A stretch of DNA of 64,000 nucleotides, taken from Streptomyces sp. MMG1533. GTDB taxonomy: Bacteria; Actinomycetota; Actinomycetes; Streptomycetales; Streptomycetaceae. The stretch lies in the NCBI RefSeq assembly GCF_001279775.1, contig NZ_LGDG01000227.1, forward strand, positions 1 to 64,000, in the 5' to 3' direction. This document shows, piece by piece, positions 1-9,495 of the stretch. The notes under the pieces were generated by a model. That model worked only from the letters and a program-made list of their open reading frames with translations. It was not told where the DNA came from and did not search any database. Position 1 is the stretch's first letter, and each line of letters begins with the position of its first letter. The translations under genes were made by a program, and so were the position numbers.

Positions 1-2
1 AG

Positions 3-446
3 GCGGACGGCACCTTCACCCCGGGCCTCCCCCTCGCCGGCGCGGCACCAGTCGGCGTCACCCCGACACCCGAACCCCCCGCCTACGAGACCAAGGCGAC
101 CCGCGCCCTCGCCTTCGCCCGTGCCCAGGTCGGCAAGCCGTGCGTCTGGGGCGCGGCCGGGCCGGGCTCGTACGACAACGCCGGCCTCACCCAGGCCGCC
201 TGGCGGGCCGCCGGCGTCGAACTCCCCCGCACCACGCCCGCCCAGGCGTCCTCCGGCACGGCGGTGGCCCTGGCCGACACCCGTATCGGCGACCTGGTCT
301 TCTTCTACGACGACCTCAGCCATGTCGGCCTCTACATCGGCAACGGCACGATGATCCACGCGCCGGGCCCGGGGGCGTACATCCGCGAGGAGTCGGTCTT
401 CTACGCCGGCGAGTCGGCGATCCGCGGCGCGGTACGACCCGCCTGA
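3..446 (+). CDS. NlpC/P60-fold protein, C-terminal part, catalytic Cys lost
   Basis: The frame enters the window already open, so the gene start is missing. The last ~110 residues have the NlpC/P60 (C40) cell-wall peptidase layout: AFARAQVGKPCVWG, then SYDNAGLTQAAW, then GDLVFFYDDLSHVGLYIGNG. In active members the second block reads YDCSGLTQ and its Cys is the nucleophile. Here the codons read Asp-Asn-Ala-Gly, so the nucleophile is Asn, while the His of LSHVGLY is kept. A Pro-rich linker (TPTPEPP) precedes the domain. By family it should bind or cleave peptidoglycan stem peptides outside the cell; with this substitution I infer a non-catalytic binding or regulatory protein. The only nearby Cys (KPCVWG) is not at the catalytic position. 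Confidence 0.8.
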   Translation, partial: ADGTFTPGLPLAGAAPVGVTPTPEPPAYETKATRALAFARAQVGKPCVWGAAGPGSYDNAGLTQAAWRAAGVELPRTTPAQASSGTAVALADTRIGDLVFFYDDLSHVGLYIGNGTMIHAPGPGAYIREESVFYAGESAIRGAVRPA

Positions 447-573
447 GCCCTCGCAGAGCCCCGCCCGGCCGGCACCGTCGCCCCCGGCGCCCCACCCGCA
501 CCTCCACTCCTCCATGGGCACCCCGCACACGCACGGCTCTGGACGCCCCGTCCGGCCCTGCCCTAAGGTGCGA

Positions 574-589
574 TAGCAAGCGCTTTCTA
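574..589. promoter_or_regulatory. LacI-family-type operator upstream of GH115
   Basis: A 16-bp imperfect palindrome with core AAGCGCTT (578-585); one base pair of the two arms mismatches. The core matches the classical AAGCGCTT centre of LacI/GalR-family operators that control sugar-utilisation genes. It lies 133 bp upstream of the proposed GTG start of the GH115 gene, fitting substrate-inducible control of a hemicellulase. The regulator gene is not visible nearby. Confidence 0.5.
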
Positions 590-721
590 GCCTGCTCTCT
601 GCGTACGCACGCGTTCCATCTCGTCGCTCTTCGGCCTTCTCTCAGCCCCATGCGCTCAGCCCTGCCGGACGGTCCGCACGAGGGGCCGCCAAGGGTGCCC
701 GGCGCGGAAAGGAAGCGTCTC

Positions 722-3682
722 GTGCCGCACAACGAACCGCAGGGCCCGTCGCAGCCATGGACCCGCAAGTCGTTCCTGCGCGGAATGGCGGCCGTCGGGG
801 TCGCCCCGCTGCTCCCGGGGGTGTTCCCCGCGACCGCACGGGCCGCCGAGGCCGATGCCTCGGACCGGCCGGCCTTTCCCCTCCTCCAAGGCGGCGTCGC
901 CGCGGACGTGTTCGTGGACGCGGCGGACGACCCGGCCGTGATCCGCGCGGCCGCTGACCTGCCCGCGGACCTCGAACGCGTCGGCGGCGTACGGCCCCGG
1001 CTGCTGCACACCCTGCCCGAGCGGGCGCCGTACCTGGTACTGGTGGGCACGCTCGGCGCCAGTCCCGTCATCGACCGGCTCGTCGCGGACCGGCGTCTTG
1101 ACGTGTCCGGGGTGCACGGGCGCTGGGAGGCGTCGGTGACCCAGGTCGTGGAGCGCCCCTTACCCGGCGTGGACCGTGCCCTGGTGATCGCCGGCAGCGA
1201 CCGGCGCGGCACGGTCTACGGCGTCTACGACACCTCGGAGCGCATCGGGGTCTCGCCCTGGTACTGGTGGGCCGACGTGCCCGTGGCACACCGCGACACC
1301 GTGACGGTGCCCGCGGGCCCTCTCAAGCGGCGTGAACCCTCCGTCCGTTACCGGGGCATCTTCATCAACGACGAGCAGAACCTGACCACTTGGTCCCGGC
1401 GGACCCAGGAGCCCGACAAGAACATCGGTCCCGAGACGTACAAGCACGTCTTCGAGCTGCTGCTCCGCCTGAAGGCCAACTACCTGTGGCCGGCCATGCA
1501 CCCGTACTCCGACTTCTTCAACAAGCACCGCGAGAACCCCGAACTCGCCGACCGCTACGGCATCGTCGTCGGCTCCAGCCACCCCGAGGCCCTGCTGCGC
1601 AACGGCGTCCACGAGTGGGAGCCGTGGGCGAAGGAGCATCCCGGCGCGGACGGCACCCTGCCGGTCTACGACTACACGGTGAACCCCGGTGTCATCTCCG
1701 ACTACTGGAGAGCCAGAGCGCGGCAGAACGCGTCGTACGAGAGCAGCTGGACGCTCGGCATGCGCGGACTGCACGACACCGCGCTGGAGACGAAGTACGC
1801 CACGACCATTCCGGAGAAGGTCGTGGTGATGAACGACATCATCGCGGACCAGCGCCGGATCCTTGCGGAGGAGGTCGGCGGGGCGGCCGAGCCGCAGATC
1901 TTCATCCCGTACAAGGAGGTGCTGGACCTGTACAACGCGGGCGTGCGGGTCCCCGACGACGTCACGCTGATCTGGCCGGACGACAACCACGGCAACATGC
2001 GCCAGCTGCCCGACGAAGCGGAGCGCGTCCGTGCGGGCGGCAACGGGATCTACTACCACCTCTCCTACTGGGGCCGCCCGCGCAGCTATCTGTGGCTGGA
2101 CACCACCCAGCTGTCCAAGGTCTGGCAGGAGTTGCGGCGGGTGTACGAGCACGGCGTCGACCGGATGTGGATCTTCAACGTCGGTGACGTCAAGTCGATC
2201 GAGACCGGGTTGTCCTTCTCCATGGACATGGCCTGGGACGTGGACCGCCGGGCCGCCGACGACGTCGAGGACTTCGTGGCCGAGTGGGCCGGGCGGCTGT
2301 TCGGGCGGCGCCACGGCCCGGAGATCGCCGCCATCCGTACGGAGTACTACCGGCTGGCGGCCGAGCGGCGCCCGGAGTTCATCGACCGGGGGATGTTCTC
2401 CGTCGTCCACCACGGCGACGAGGCCGGACGCCGGATGGCCGCCTACGAACGGCTGCTGGAGCGTGCCCGGACGTTGGGCGCCGAGCTGCCCGAGGCCTAT
2501 CGGGACGCCTTCTACGAACTGGTCGAATACCCGGTGCACGGCGCCTACTTGATGAACCTGAAGTACTACTGGGCGGACCGCAACGCGCTCGCGGTCCGGC
2601 AGGGGCGCGGCGCCGGCACCAACGGTTTCGCGGACCTGGCCGAGGCCGCCCATGCCGAGGAACTGGCGATCACCAAGCGGTACAACACCGAGGTGGCGGG
2701 CGGGAAATGGGACGGGATCGTCAACCCGTACCCCTCCCAGATCCCGAAGGCGCCCGGCCGTCCGGCCGTCACCAGGGTCGCCCGGCAGGAGACCTCGGGG
2801 CTCGGGGTGGCGGCCGAGGGGAACGAGACCGGGGCGGACCGGCCGCTGTCCTTCTCCTCCTACACCCGCGACCGGCGTTTCGTGGACGTCTTCAACACCG
2901 GCTTCCTCGACGTGGACTGGGTTGCGGAGGCCGGGCACCCATGGGTCCGGCTGAGCGCGACGGCCGGTTCCCTCACCGAGCAGACACGGGTGTGGGTGGA
3001 GATCGACTGGGCGGGCGTGCCCGAGGGGGCGCAGGAGTCCGCGGTCGTGGTCACCGGTTCCGGGCAACGCTTCGAGGTGCCGCTGCGGGTGGTCAACGAC
3101 GGGGAGCGGGCACGCCGCCGGGCCCGTGGGTTCGTCGAGGCGCACGGATACGTGTCGATCGGCGCCGTGCACTTCGACCAGCGGGTGGCGCGCGGCGGAT
3201 CCCGCTGGCGGACCGTGCGCGGGCTCGGCCGCCGTACGGGCGCGGTGGAGGCGGTGCCGTCGACGGCGTCCCCGGTCACCGGGGACTTCGCCGCCCGGGC
3301 ACCGGAGTTGCGGTACCGGGTGCGCTTCGCGAGCGCCGGGACCTTCCCGGTCACCGTCTTCCGGCTGCCCTCCCTCGACGAACGCGGTCACCGCCGGATC
3401 GCCGTCGCCCTCGACGACCAGTCGGTGAGCGTGCTGTCCGGACAGTCCGTCGCCACCGGCAACCGCGGCGACGCCTGGGCCCGCAACGTGGAGGAGGGCA
3501 TCGAGAAGCTGACCGCCCACGTGACCGTCACGGCACCCGGCGAACACGTCCTCAGGCTCTTCATGGTCGACCCGGCGATCGCCGTGGACCAGATCGTCGT
3601 CGACACCGGCGGGCTGCCCGCCACTTATCTCGCGCCGCCGGAGAGCTACCACCCGGAGTTCAACCCCGATCCCCACCTCTGA
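722..3682 (+). CDS. Glycoside hydrolase family 115 (xylan alpha-glucuronidase), Tat-exported
   Basis: 986 residues, the usual size of GH115 enzymes, which remove (4-O-methyl)glucuronic acid side chains from glucuronoxylan. The N-terminus has TRKSFLRGM followed by a hydrophobic stretch and an Ala-rich cleavage region ending ARAAEA, a twin-arginine-type signal with RK instead of RR. Family blocks include RYRGIFINDE, WPAMHPYSDFF, YDYTVNPG, WPDDNHGNMR and WIFNVGDVKSIE; the last ~200 residues match the GH115 C-terminal domain. The open frame extends further upstream, but GTG at 722 has the best ribosome site (GGAAAGGAAG at 706-715). An in-frame TTA leucine codon lies at 1160-1162, so translation should depend on the bldA tRNA. 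It acts outside the cell. A LacI-type operator lies upstream. Confidence 0.88.
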   Translation: MPHNEPQGPSQPWTRKSFLRGMAAVGVAPLLPGVFPATARAAEADASDRPAFPLLQGGVAADVFVDAADDPAVIRAAADLPADLERVGGVRPRLLHTLPERAPYLVLVGTLGASPVIDRLVADRRLDVSGVHGRWEASVTQVVERPLPGVDRALVIAGSDRRGTVYGVYDTSERIGVSPWYWWADVPVAHRDTVTVPAGPLKRREPSVRYRGIFINDEQNLTTWSRRTQEPDKNIGPETYKHVFELLLRLKANYLWPAMHPYSDFFNKHRENPELADRYGIVVGSSHPEALLRNGVHEWEPWAKEHPGADGTLPVYDYTVNPGVISDYWRARARQNASYESSWTLGMRGLHDTALETKYATTIPEKVVVMNDIIADQRRILAEEVGGAAEPQIFIPYKEVLDLYNAGVRVPDDVTLIWPDDNHGNMRQLPDEAERVRAGGNGIYYHLSYWGRPRSYLWLDTTQLSKVWQELRRVYEHGVDRMWIFNVGDVKSIETGLSFSMDMAWDVDRRAADDVEDFVAEWAGRLFGRRHGPEIAAIRTEYYRLAAERRPEFIDRGMFSVVHHGDEAGRRMAAYERLLERARTLGAELPEAYRDAFYELVEYPVHGAYLMNLKYYWADRNALAVRQGRGAGTNGFADLAEAAHAEELAITKRYNTEVAGGKWDGIVNPYPSQIPKAPGRPAVTRVARQETSGLGVAAEGNETGADRPLSFSSYTRDRRFVDVFNTGFLDVDWVAEAGHPWVRLSATAGSLTEQTRVWVEIDWAGVPEGAQESAVVVTGSGQRFEVPLRVVNDGERARRRARGFVEAHGYVSIGAVHFDQRVARGGSRWRTVRGLGRRTGAVEAVPSTASPVTGDFAARAPELRYRVRFASAGTFPVTVFRLPSLDERGHRRIAVALDDQSVSVLSGQSVATGNRGDAWARNVEEGIEKLTAHVTVTAPGEHVLRLFMVDPAIAVDQIVVDTGGLPATYLAPPESYHPEFNPDPHL

Positions 3683-3718
3683 TTGTCCGGCCCATTCGGA
3701 ATCGCTGCATGCGAAGGA

Positions 3719-3809
3719 GGAGCACGAAAGATGTTTGAGTGACAGAAGGCGTCAATTCTTGAGTGTATTGCGCACTCAAGGTCGCTCACTCAATGCATCT
3801 TCGTGCTCC
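3719..3809. repeat. Nested inverted repeats built from TTGAGTG heptamers
   Basis: An outer inverted repeat pairs 3719-3742 with 3786-3809 (both arms read GGAGCACGAA...GAGTGA, with a few mismatches). Inside it, CTTGAGTG at 3758-3765 pairs perfectly with CACTCAAG at 3773-3780 across a 7-nt loop. TTGAGTG therefore occurs twice in each orientation. The element sits in the 255-bp gap between the GH115 stop and the P450 start. It could be the GH115 terminator, a four-site operator for the P450/terpene operon, or the footprint of a small palindromic element. Confidence 0.7.
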
Positions 3810-3937
3810 CGTGCGCCCCCGCGCACAGAGTGTTCGGGGCGCCGTCAGCAGCCTGGACTGGGCAGGACATGACTCAAACGCCAAGCCGGTGGAACTAGCA
3901 CCGACTTTCGTGCGTCAACTGAGACAGGTGGTATTCG

Positions 3938-5413
3938 ATGAGCAATGCCGTACCTGAAACAGAGCGAGCATGGACCACGGGTACTGCACCGGGCATATTC
4001 CCATCCGTCAGCCACCCTATAGCCTTGTTCCGTCACCCTTTGGGCTTTCTGAATTCCCTGCCGGCCCGTGGTGATCTGGTCGAGATACGCCTGGGCCCGC
4101 TCCGCGCCTGGATGGCGTGCCACCCGGAAGTGGCCCACCAAGTCCTCATGGACACACGGACCTTCGACAAGGGAGGCCCGCTCTACAACAGGCTCCAGCC
4201 ACTGATGGGCGACGGCCTGGTGACCTGCCGTCAGGACACGCACCGCCGCCAACGCAGGGTGCTGCAACCCGACTTCCGTCCCTCCCGGGTGGCCGACCAC
4301 ACGGACATGATGGCCCGGGAAGCCGAGTTGACGTTCCGCGGGTGGCGGGCCGGGGATCAGGTCGACGTCAGCGCGGCGACGATGGCACTGACCACCCGGG
4401 TGATGAACCACGTCCTCTTCTCCGACTCGCTCGGCGGCGCGGCGGCAGCCGAGGTGGGCGACTGCCTCGCCGCCATCGTCCGCGGACTGTTCGTCCGTAC
4501 GGTCGTGCCGGTCGACGCCCTGTTCCGCATCCCGACGCCCGCGAACCGGCGCTACCGGCGTGCGGTCGACCGGGTGCACGCGATCGTGGACGAAGTGGTC
4601 GCAAAGCGCCGGCAGGGCCGCCCGAGCGAAGACCGGGAGGACATCCTCGAAACGCTGCTGAGGGCCGCCCGCGACGAATCCTCGGCGGTCACGGAACAGG
4701 AGGTCCACGACCAGCTGGTCACGCTGCTGCTCACCGGATCCGAAAGCCCCTCCAACTGCCTTGCCTCCGCCCTCGATCTGCTGGCCCGTCATCCGGAGGC
4801 GGAGCGTCGTCTGCACGCCGAGGTCGACGCCGTGGTCGCCGACCGGCCGCGGCCCGGCTCCGACGAGTTGCCGCGGCTCACCTACACCCGGTGCGTCGTC
4901 GCCGAGACCATGCGCCACCGTCCGCCCGGCTGGCTCTTCACCCGCATCACCACCCGGGAGACGACGCTCGCCGGGCACCGGCTCCCCCGGGGCACCACCG
5001 TTCTGTACAGCCCCTACCTCCTGCACCACGACCCCGCCTCGTTCCCCGATCCCGAGCTCTTCCTTCCCGAGCGCTGGCTCCCGGGGCGGGCCACCGCCGA
5101 TCCGCACGGCGCGATGCTCCCCTTCTCCACGGGCAACCGGAAGTGCATCGGCGACACCTTCGCCGTGGCGGAAGCCACGCTCGCCCTCGCGGCCATCACC
5201 GGCCGCTGGCGGCTGCGCCATCTGCCCGGGTACACCGAACGGCTGCGCCCCGCCGCGACGTTGGGGCCCCGGTCACTGGTGATGACCTGTGAACCGCGTG
5301 CGCACGCGCCCGGCACGGCACCCCGTGCACGAGCCCTCGCTTCCCGAGCAACCGCAGCAGCCCGCGCACAGGACCCCCGGACGGCAGGTGACAACGGTGC
5401 CGACGACTCATGA
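3938..5413 (+). CDS. Cytochrome P450, terpene-associated
   Basis: 491 residues. The K-helix ExxR is ETMRH. The haem loop is FSTGNRKCIG with Cys at about residue 403. The PERF-like segment is LFLPERWLPG. The I-helix oxygen-activation site reads LLTGSESPS (about 263-271), with Ser where most P450s have Thr after the acid. A tail of about 35 residues follows the conserved end and overlaps the next gene. The terpene cyclase starts 17 nt before this stop, so the two are translationally coupled. By family and context the enzyme should oxidise the product of that cyclase. It resembles the actinomycete sesquiterpene-oxidising P450s such as the pentalenene oxygenase type; the substrate cannot be told from sequence. 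Confidence 0.87.
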   Translation: MSNAVPETERAWTTGTAPGIFPSVSHPIALFRHPLGFLNSLPARGDLVEIRLGPLRAWMACHPEVAHQVLMDTRTFDKGGPLYNRLQPLMGDGLVTCRQDTHRRQRRVLQPDFRPSRVADHTDMMAREAELTFRGWRAGDQVDVSAATMALTTRVMNHVLFSDSLGGAAAAEVGDCLAAIVRGLFVRTVVPVDALFRIPTPANRRYRRAVDRVHAIVDEVVAKRRQGRPSEDREDILETLLRAARDESSAVTEQEVHDQLVTLLLTGSESPSNCLASALDLLARHPEAERRLHAEVDAVVADRPRPGSDELPRLTYTRCVVAETMRHRPPGWLFTRITTRETTLAGHRLPRGTTVLYSPYLLHHDPASFPDPELFLPERWLPGRATADPHGAMLPFSTGNRKCIGDTFAVAEATLALAAITGRWRLRHLPGYTERLRPAATLGPRSLVMTCEPRAHAPGTAPRARALASRATAAARAQDPRTAGDNGADDS

Positions 5414-6404
5414 GGAAATCGCAGCGGTTCCGCACGGCGTGATCACGGACGGAAGTCTCAGGGATCTGATCGACGCCCACCTCTACATGCCCTTCCCGTT
5501 CCAGAGCAATCGCCACGCCGCCGAGGCCGCGGCGGGCGTCGGCACCTGGCTGCGCGCCTGGGGACTGACCGACGATCCGGAGGTGGCGGCCATGATCACC
5601 GCCACGCGCCCCGCCCAGCTCGCGGCCTACAACAGCCCGTCCATGGACGCCGACCTCCTCCAGATCGTCGCCAACCAGATCGCCTACCAGTTCATCTTCG
5701 ACGATCGGGCCGAAGAGGTCGGCCGCCGGTGGCCCGGCCGGCTGCTGCCGATGCTGAGCGAGAGCGTCGAGATCCTCCGGGACGGCCGGCCGCCCAGCAC
5801 CTCTCTCGGCGCCGCGCTCGCCGACCTTCACCGACAGGTCCGGGAGCGGTGCACACCCGATCAGGCGGCGCGCTGGGCGTGGAACAGCCGTGAGTATGTG
5901 CACGGTCTGTTGTACGAGGCGGTGGTCCAGAGCGACTCCCTGCCGTTGGAGGCCGGGCAGTGCACTTCGATACGCTCGCTCACCGCAGGCATCGAGCCGT
6001 TCTATCCGCTGTACGAGGCGGCACAGCGCCGCGAACTGACCCGTCACGACCTCCATCACCCCGTCGTACGGCGGCTGACGCGGCTGTCGGTCGATGCCGC
6101 GGTGTGGACGGCCGACCTCTTCTCCGCCGTCAAGGAACAACGGGCAGGGGGCGTCATCAACCTCGCCCTCGCCCAACAGCGTCTGCACCGGTGCCCGCTG
6201 CCGACCGCCGTCATGATCGCCATCCGTCTGATCAACAGCACGATCAGCGAGTTCGAGGTGCTCCACAAGGGGATCAAGCCGGAACTGAGTCCCGCCGGAG
6301 CAGGCTACTTGGACGGCATGGTCGGCTGGATCCGAGGCTGCTACTTCTGGTCCCGCACAGTGCCACGCTATGGGGAGACCGCGGAGGCGTCCGCCGTCCC
6401 ATGA
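5397..6404 (+). CDS. Class I terpene cyclase with altered metal motif
   Basis: About 335 residues, the normal size for a bacterial sesquiterpene-type cyclase. The Asp-rich motif is QFIFDDRAEE (D102, D103), the effector Arg region and helix G are recognisable, and the C-terminal TVPRY matches the conserved RY pair. The second Mg2+ motif, normally NDxxSxxxE, reads ADLFSAVKE (about 239-247), so the first ligand is Ala. I chose GTG 5397 because AGGTGA at 5386-5391 is well placed; the frame also has GTG at 5388 and 5289. It overlaps the preceding P450. It is predicted to cyclise a prenyl diphosphate in the cytoplasm. The altered NSE triad makes activity or product uncertain. Confidence 0.83.
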   Translation: MPTTHEEIAAVPHGVITDGSLRDLIDAHLYMPFPFQSNRHAAEAAAGVGTWLRAWGLTDDPEVAAMITATRPAQLAAYNSPSMDADLLQIVANQIAYQFIFDDRAEEVGRRWPGRLLPMLSESVEILRDGRPPSTSLGAALADLHRQVRERCTPDQAARWAWNSREYVHGLLYEAVVQSDSLPLEAGQCTSIRSLTAGIEPFYPLYEAAQRRELTRHDLHHPVVRRLTRLSVDAAVWTADLFSAVKEQRAGGVINLALAQQRLHRCPLPTAVMIAIRLINSTISEFEVLHKGIKPELSPAGAGYLDGMVGWIRGCYFWSRTVPRYGETAEASAVP

Positions 6405-6561
6405 ATGCGAGCGGTGCATCTCACCCGAAGGACGAATACTCGAATCGCTCCCGTGGATATTTCACCCTCCTTGCCGTTCTCCCGTCCGAACACGACCGCC
6501 GGGTACACACAAGAGCGTACGCTCGGCGCCGTCCTCCGCGGATCAACGACAGGAAGCGGTA

Positions 6562-9477
6562 GTGCACATGGCTCCTGGGCTGCGGCAATTCCTCACCGAA
6601 CAGCGCCCGTTGCTCGAACGCCGACGGGAACTCCGGGCACTCGAACTGGCGTTGTCCGAGCTCCGCGAAGCGGCCGCGGGTGTACCGCGCACACCGAACA
6701 GCGAACTCCTCGTCTTCGCGGGTCCGGCCGGTATGGGGAAGACCACCCTCGTCGCCGCGGCACGCGCTCGCGCGGTCCGACACGGATGCACGGTGCTCTC
6801 CGGCAAGGGTGGCGAGAACGAGCAGGGGCTGGCCTTCCGCGTGGTGCGCCAGCTCCTGCAGCCCGCCCTGGCGGCGATGGACGAGGCGGAGCTCCGTGGC
6901 TTCCTGGGGAGTTGGTACGACATCGTCGCGGTCGCGCTCGGCCTCGAGGCCAAGAACACCGCCCATGTGCCAGACCCGACCGGGGTGCGCGACGGCCTCG
7001 ACTGGGTCATGACCCGTCTGGCGGTGAAAAAGGCGCCGGTCGTGCTGCTCCTGGACGACCTGCACTGGGCCGATGCCGAGTCCCTCGACTGGCTCGCCTC
7101 CTTCGCGCCGCGGGCCGCCGATGTCCCGCTGCTGATCGTCGCCGCCTATCGGCCCGACGACATGCCGCCCGAGGCGGACTCCATCCGCCTCGTCTTCGAA
7201 CGTCACGGGAATCGCCCCCACTCGCTGGTACCCCTCAGCACCGACGGCGTCGCACGGATCATCAGGGACGCGGTCGGGGAGCAGGCAGAGGACGAGTTCT
7301 GCGAGGAATGCTCGACGGTCACCAACGGGAACCCGTTCGAGACGGTCGAGCTGGCCTTCAGGCTTGCAGAGTGGCAAGTGAGTGGCATGTGGCACGAGTT
7401 GCCCGTGATGCGGGATCTCGCTGCGGCGGTCAAGGGCCCCGGGCTGCTCGATCGCCTGCAACGCCTCGGTACGACCACCGTGCGCTACGCCTGGGCCGCC
7501 GCCGTGCTGGGCGGATCCTTCTCTCCGGAGCTCGCCGCGGACTTGGCCGTGATCGGCAGCGAAGAGGCCGCCGATGCCACGGAGCGGCTGCGCACCGCCC
7601 GGATCCTGGCCGACAGCCAGGGGCCCGGGGGCGGTGTGGAGTTCGTCCACCCGCTGATCGCCACGACCATCTACCGGGACATCCCGTCCGGGTTGCGCGT
7701 CGGTCTGCACAACGCGGCCGCGGAGGCCGTCCACGCCGCGGGGCTCGGCCCCACCGCAGCCGCCCGGCATCTGCTGGAGGTCCCCTGCGAGGGCAGGCCC
7801 GAAGCGGTCGAATGCCTCCGGGCGGCCGCCCGGGAGTACCTTCGCGCCGGGGCACCTGAGGCTGCCCGACGTGCCCTGACCCGAGCCCTGAGGGAGCCGC
7901 CTCCCGCGGAGGACCGGGCCGCACTCCTCCACGAACTCGCCTGCTCGACCTTCCTGATCGAACCCACGGCCACGATCGGCTATCTGCGAGAGGCACTGAC
8001 GGAGCCCGGAGTCGACCCCGATCTGCGCGCTTCCATCGTCTACCGGCTGGCTCAGGCGCTGGCCCACACCGACCGGCTGGCCGAGGCCGCGACCGTGGCC
8101 GCCGACGAGGCACGGCAGGCGGCCAATCCGCGCATCCGACTACGGATGCAGGCCGAGCACTTCGTGTGGAGCGCGTTCCGCATGGACGAGCCCGACTCGC
8201 CCGCCCGCTCCCGCAAGCTGGCCCGGCTGGCCGACAAGCTGACCGGCCGTGGGCTCGATGAGCGCTACATCCTGGGCCTGCGGGCCTGGGACGCGCTGGT
8301 GCGCGGTGAGCCGCGACGCACGGTCCTTGCGTGTGCCGGGGATGCCCTTCGCGGGGGCATGAGCTGGACCGACGAGAACCGCGGCTTCGAGGTGCCCCTG
8401 TCGGTCGCTCTCACGTTCATGTACTGCGACCAGCCCCGACGGGCCGAGGAGCTGTTCATCAAGGGCATGGCCGAGTGCGAGGTCAAGGGCTGGCGGGGCT
8501 CCCATCTGGCAGTCGGCCAGACCCTCTTCGGCTACATCCGCTACCGGCGCGGCTGCCTGGCCGAGGCGGAGGAACTCGCTCGCGAGGGTCTGCGCATCGC
8601 CGACCGCGTCGAAGGGGCCGTGCCCGCCCAGTGGTTCGCCATCGGCATCCTGATCCAGATCCTGCTGGCCCGCGGTCGGAGCACCGCCGCCCGTGAGCTC
8701 GCCGACCGGTACCACTACGGCGAGGTCGTCCCGAACGCCGTCATCTACCCCGACCCGCGCACCGTGTACGCCGAACTGCTCCTGGCGGAGGGGCGGCGGT
8801 CGGAAGCCGAGTGTCTCCTGTCCGCCGTCGGAGACCGGCTGGAGGCGCGTGCCTGGCGCAACCCGTCCTGGTGTGCCTGGCAGCTGGACCTGGCGTCCGC
8901 CGTCGCACCCGGTGCTCCCGACCGGGCGGTCCGCCTCGCCCAGGACGCCGTCAAGCGGGCCCGTGACTTCGGGGCGGCGTCCGTGATCGGCCAGGCGCTG
9001 CACGTGGAGGCCGAGGTCACCGGCGGCCCCGCGGCCCTCGACCTGCACGCGCAGGCCGTCGAACACCTCGAAGAGTCCCCCGCCGCGTACGAACTGGCCC
9101 GTGCCCTGGTCGGCCACGGCGCCGCGCTGTCCCGCAACAGCCGGTTCCATGACGCCGCCGACCGCCTGTACCGGGGCCTGGAAACCGCCGTCCACTGCGG
9201 TGCCGAGGCCGTGGCCGCCCGGGCCAGGGAGGAACTCTCCGCCGCGGGTATGCGCCCGCTCCCCCTGCGCTACAGCCAGACTGACAGCCTCACCGCACAC
9301 GAACGCCGAGCCGCCGAAATGGCGGCCCAGGGACACCCGGTGGCGGTGGTCGCGAAGGAACTGCGGCTCACCGAGCAGGGCGTACGACAGCTGCTCTCGT
9401 CCGCCTACCGCAAGGTCGGCACCGACGCCGCGGGGCTCGCCGAGGCGTTGAAGACGTTCCCGCGGCCACTGCCCTGA
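6562..9477 (+). CDS. LAL-type (large ATP-binding LuxR-like) regulator
   Basis: 971 residues. An N-terminal ATPase carries Walker A GPAGMGKTT and Walker B VVLLLDDLHWAD. A long TPR-like helical middle follows, then a C-terminal helix-turn-helix region starting LTAHERRAAEMAAQG and ending AYRKVG. The HTH is divergent from canonical LuxR (EQGVRQLLSSAYRKVG in place of the usual TVEAHLxxIYRKLG), so DNA contacts may be unusual. GTG 6562 is preferred because AGGAAG at 6551-6556 lies 5 nt upstream; ATG 6568 is the alternative. It lies 157 bp downstream of the terpene cyclase on the same strand and is the obvious candidate regulator for the P450/cyclase pair. Confidence 0.88.
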   Translation: MHMAPGLRQFLTEQRPLLERRRELRALELALSELREAAAGVPRTPNSELLVFAGPAGMGKTTLVAAARARAVRHGCTVLSGKGGENEQGLAFRVVRQLLQPALAAMDEAELRGFLGSWYDIVAVALGLEAKNTAHVPDPTGVRDGLDWVMTRLAVKKAPVVLLLDDLHWADAESLDWLASFAPRAADVPLLIVAAYRPDDMPPEADSIRLVFERHGNRPHSLVPLSTDGVARIIRDAVGEQAEDEFCEECSTVTNGNPFETVELAFRLAEWQVSGMWHELPVMRDLAAAVKGPGLLDRLQRLGTTTVRYAWAAAVLGGSFSPELAADLAVIGSEEAADATERLRTARILADSQGPGGGVEFVHPLIATTIYRDIPSGLRVGLHNAAAEAVHAAGLGPTAAARHLLEVPCEGRPEAVECLRAAAREYLRAGAPEAARRALTRALREPPPAEDRAALLHELACSTFLIEPTATIGYLREALTEPGVDPDLRASIVYRLAQALAHTDRLAEAATVAADEARQAANPRIRLRMQAEHFVWSAFRMDEPDSPARSRKLARLADKLTGRGLDERYILGLRAWDALVRGEPRRTVLACAGDALRGGMSWTDENRGFEVPLSVALTFMYCDQPRRAEELFIKGMAECEVKGWRGSHLAVGQTLFGYIRYRRGCLAEAEELAREGLRIADRVEGAVPAQWFAIGILIQILLARGRSTAARELADRYHYGEVVPNAVIYPDPRTVYAELLLAEGRRSEAECLLSAVGDRLEARAWRNPSWCAWQLDLASAVAPGAPDRAVRLAQDAVKRARDFGAASVIGQALHVEAEVTGGPAALDLHAQAVEHLEESPAAYELARALVGHGAALSRNSRFHDAADRLYRGLETAVHCGAEAVAARAREELSAAGMRPLPLRYSQTDSLTAHERRAAEMAAQGHPVAVVAKELRLTEQGVRQLLSSAYRKVGTDAAGLAEALKTFPRPLP

Positions 9478-9495
9478 GCCTGGCCGGACCAGCTG

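Noticed and set aside
1160..3676. 838-codon minus-strand frame opposite GH115
   Set aside because: Antisense shadow of a clearly recognisable enzyme; high GC keeps the opposite frames open, and its protein is His/Gly/Arg-rich with no family pattern.
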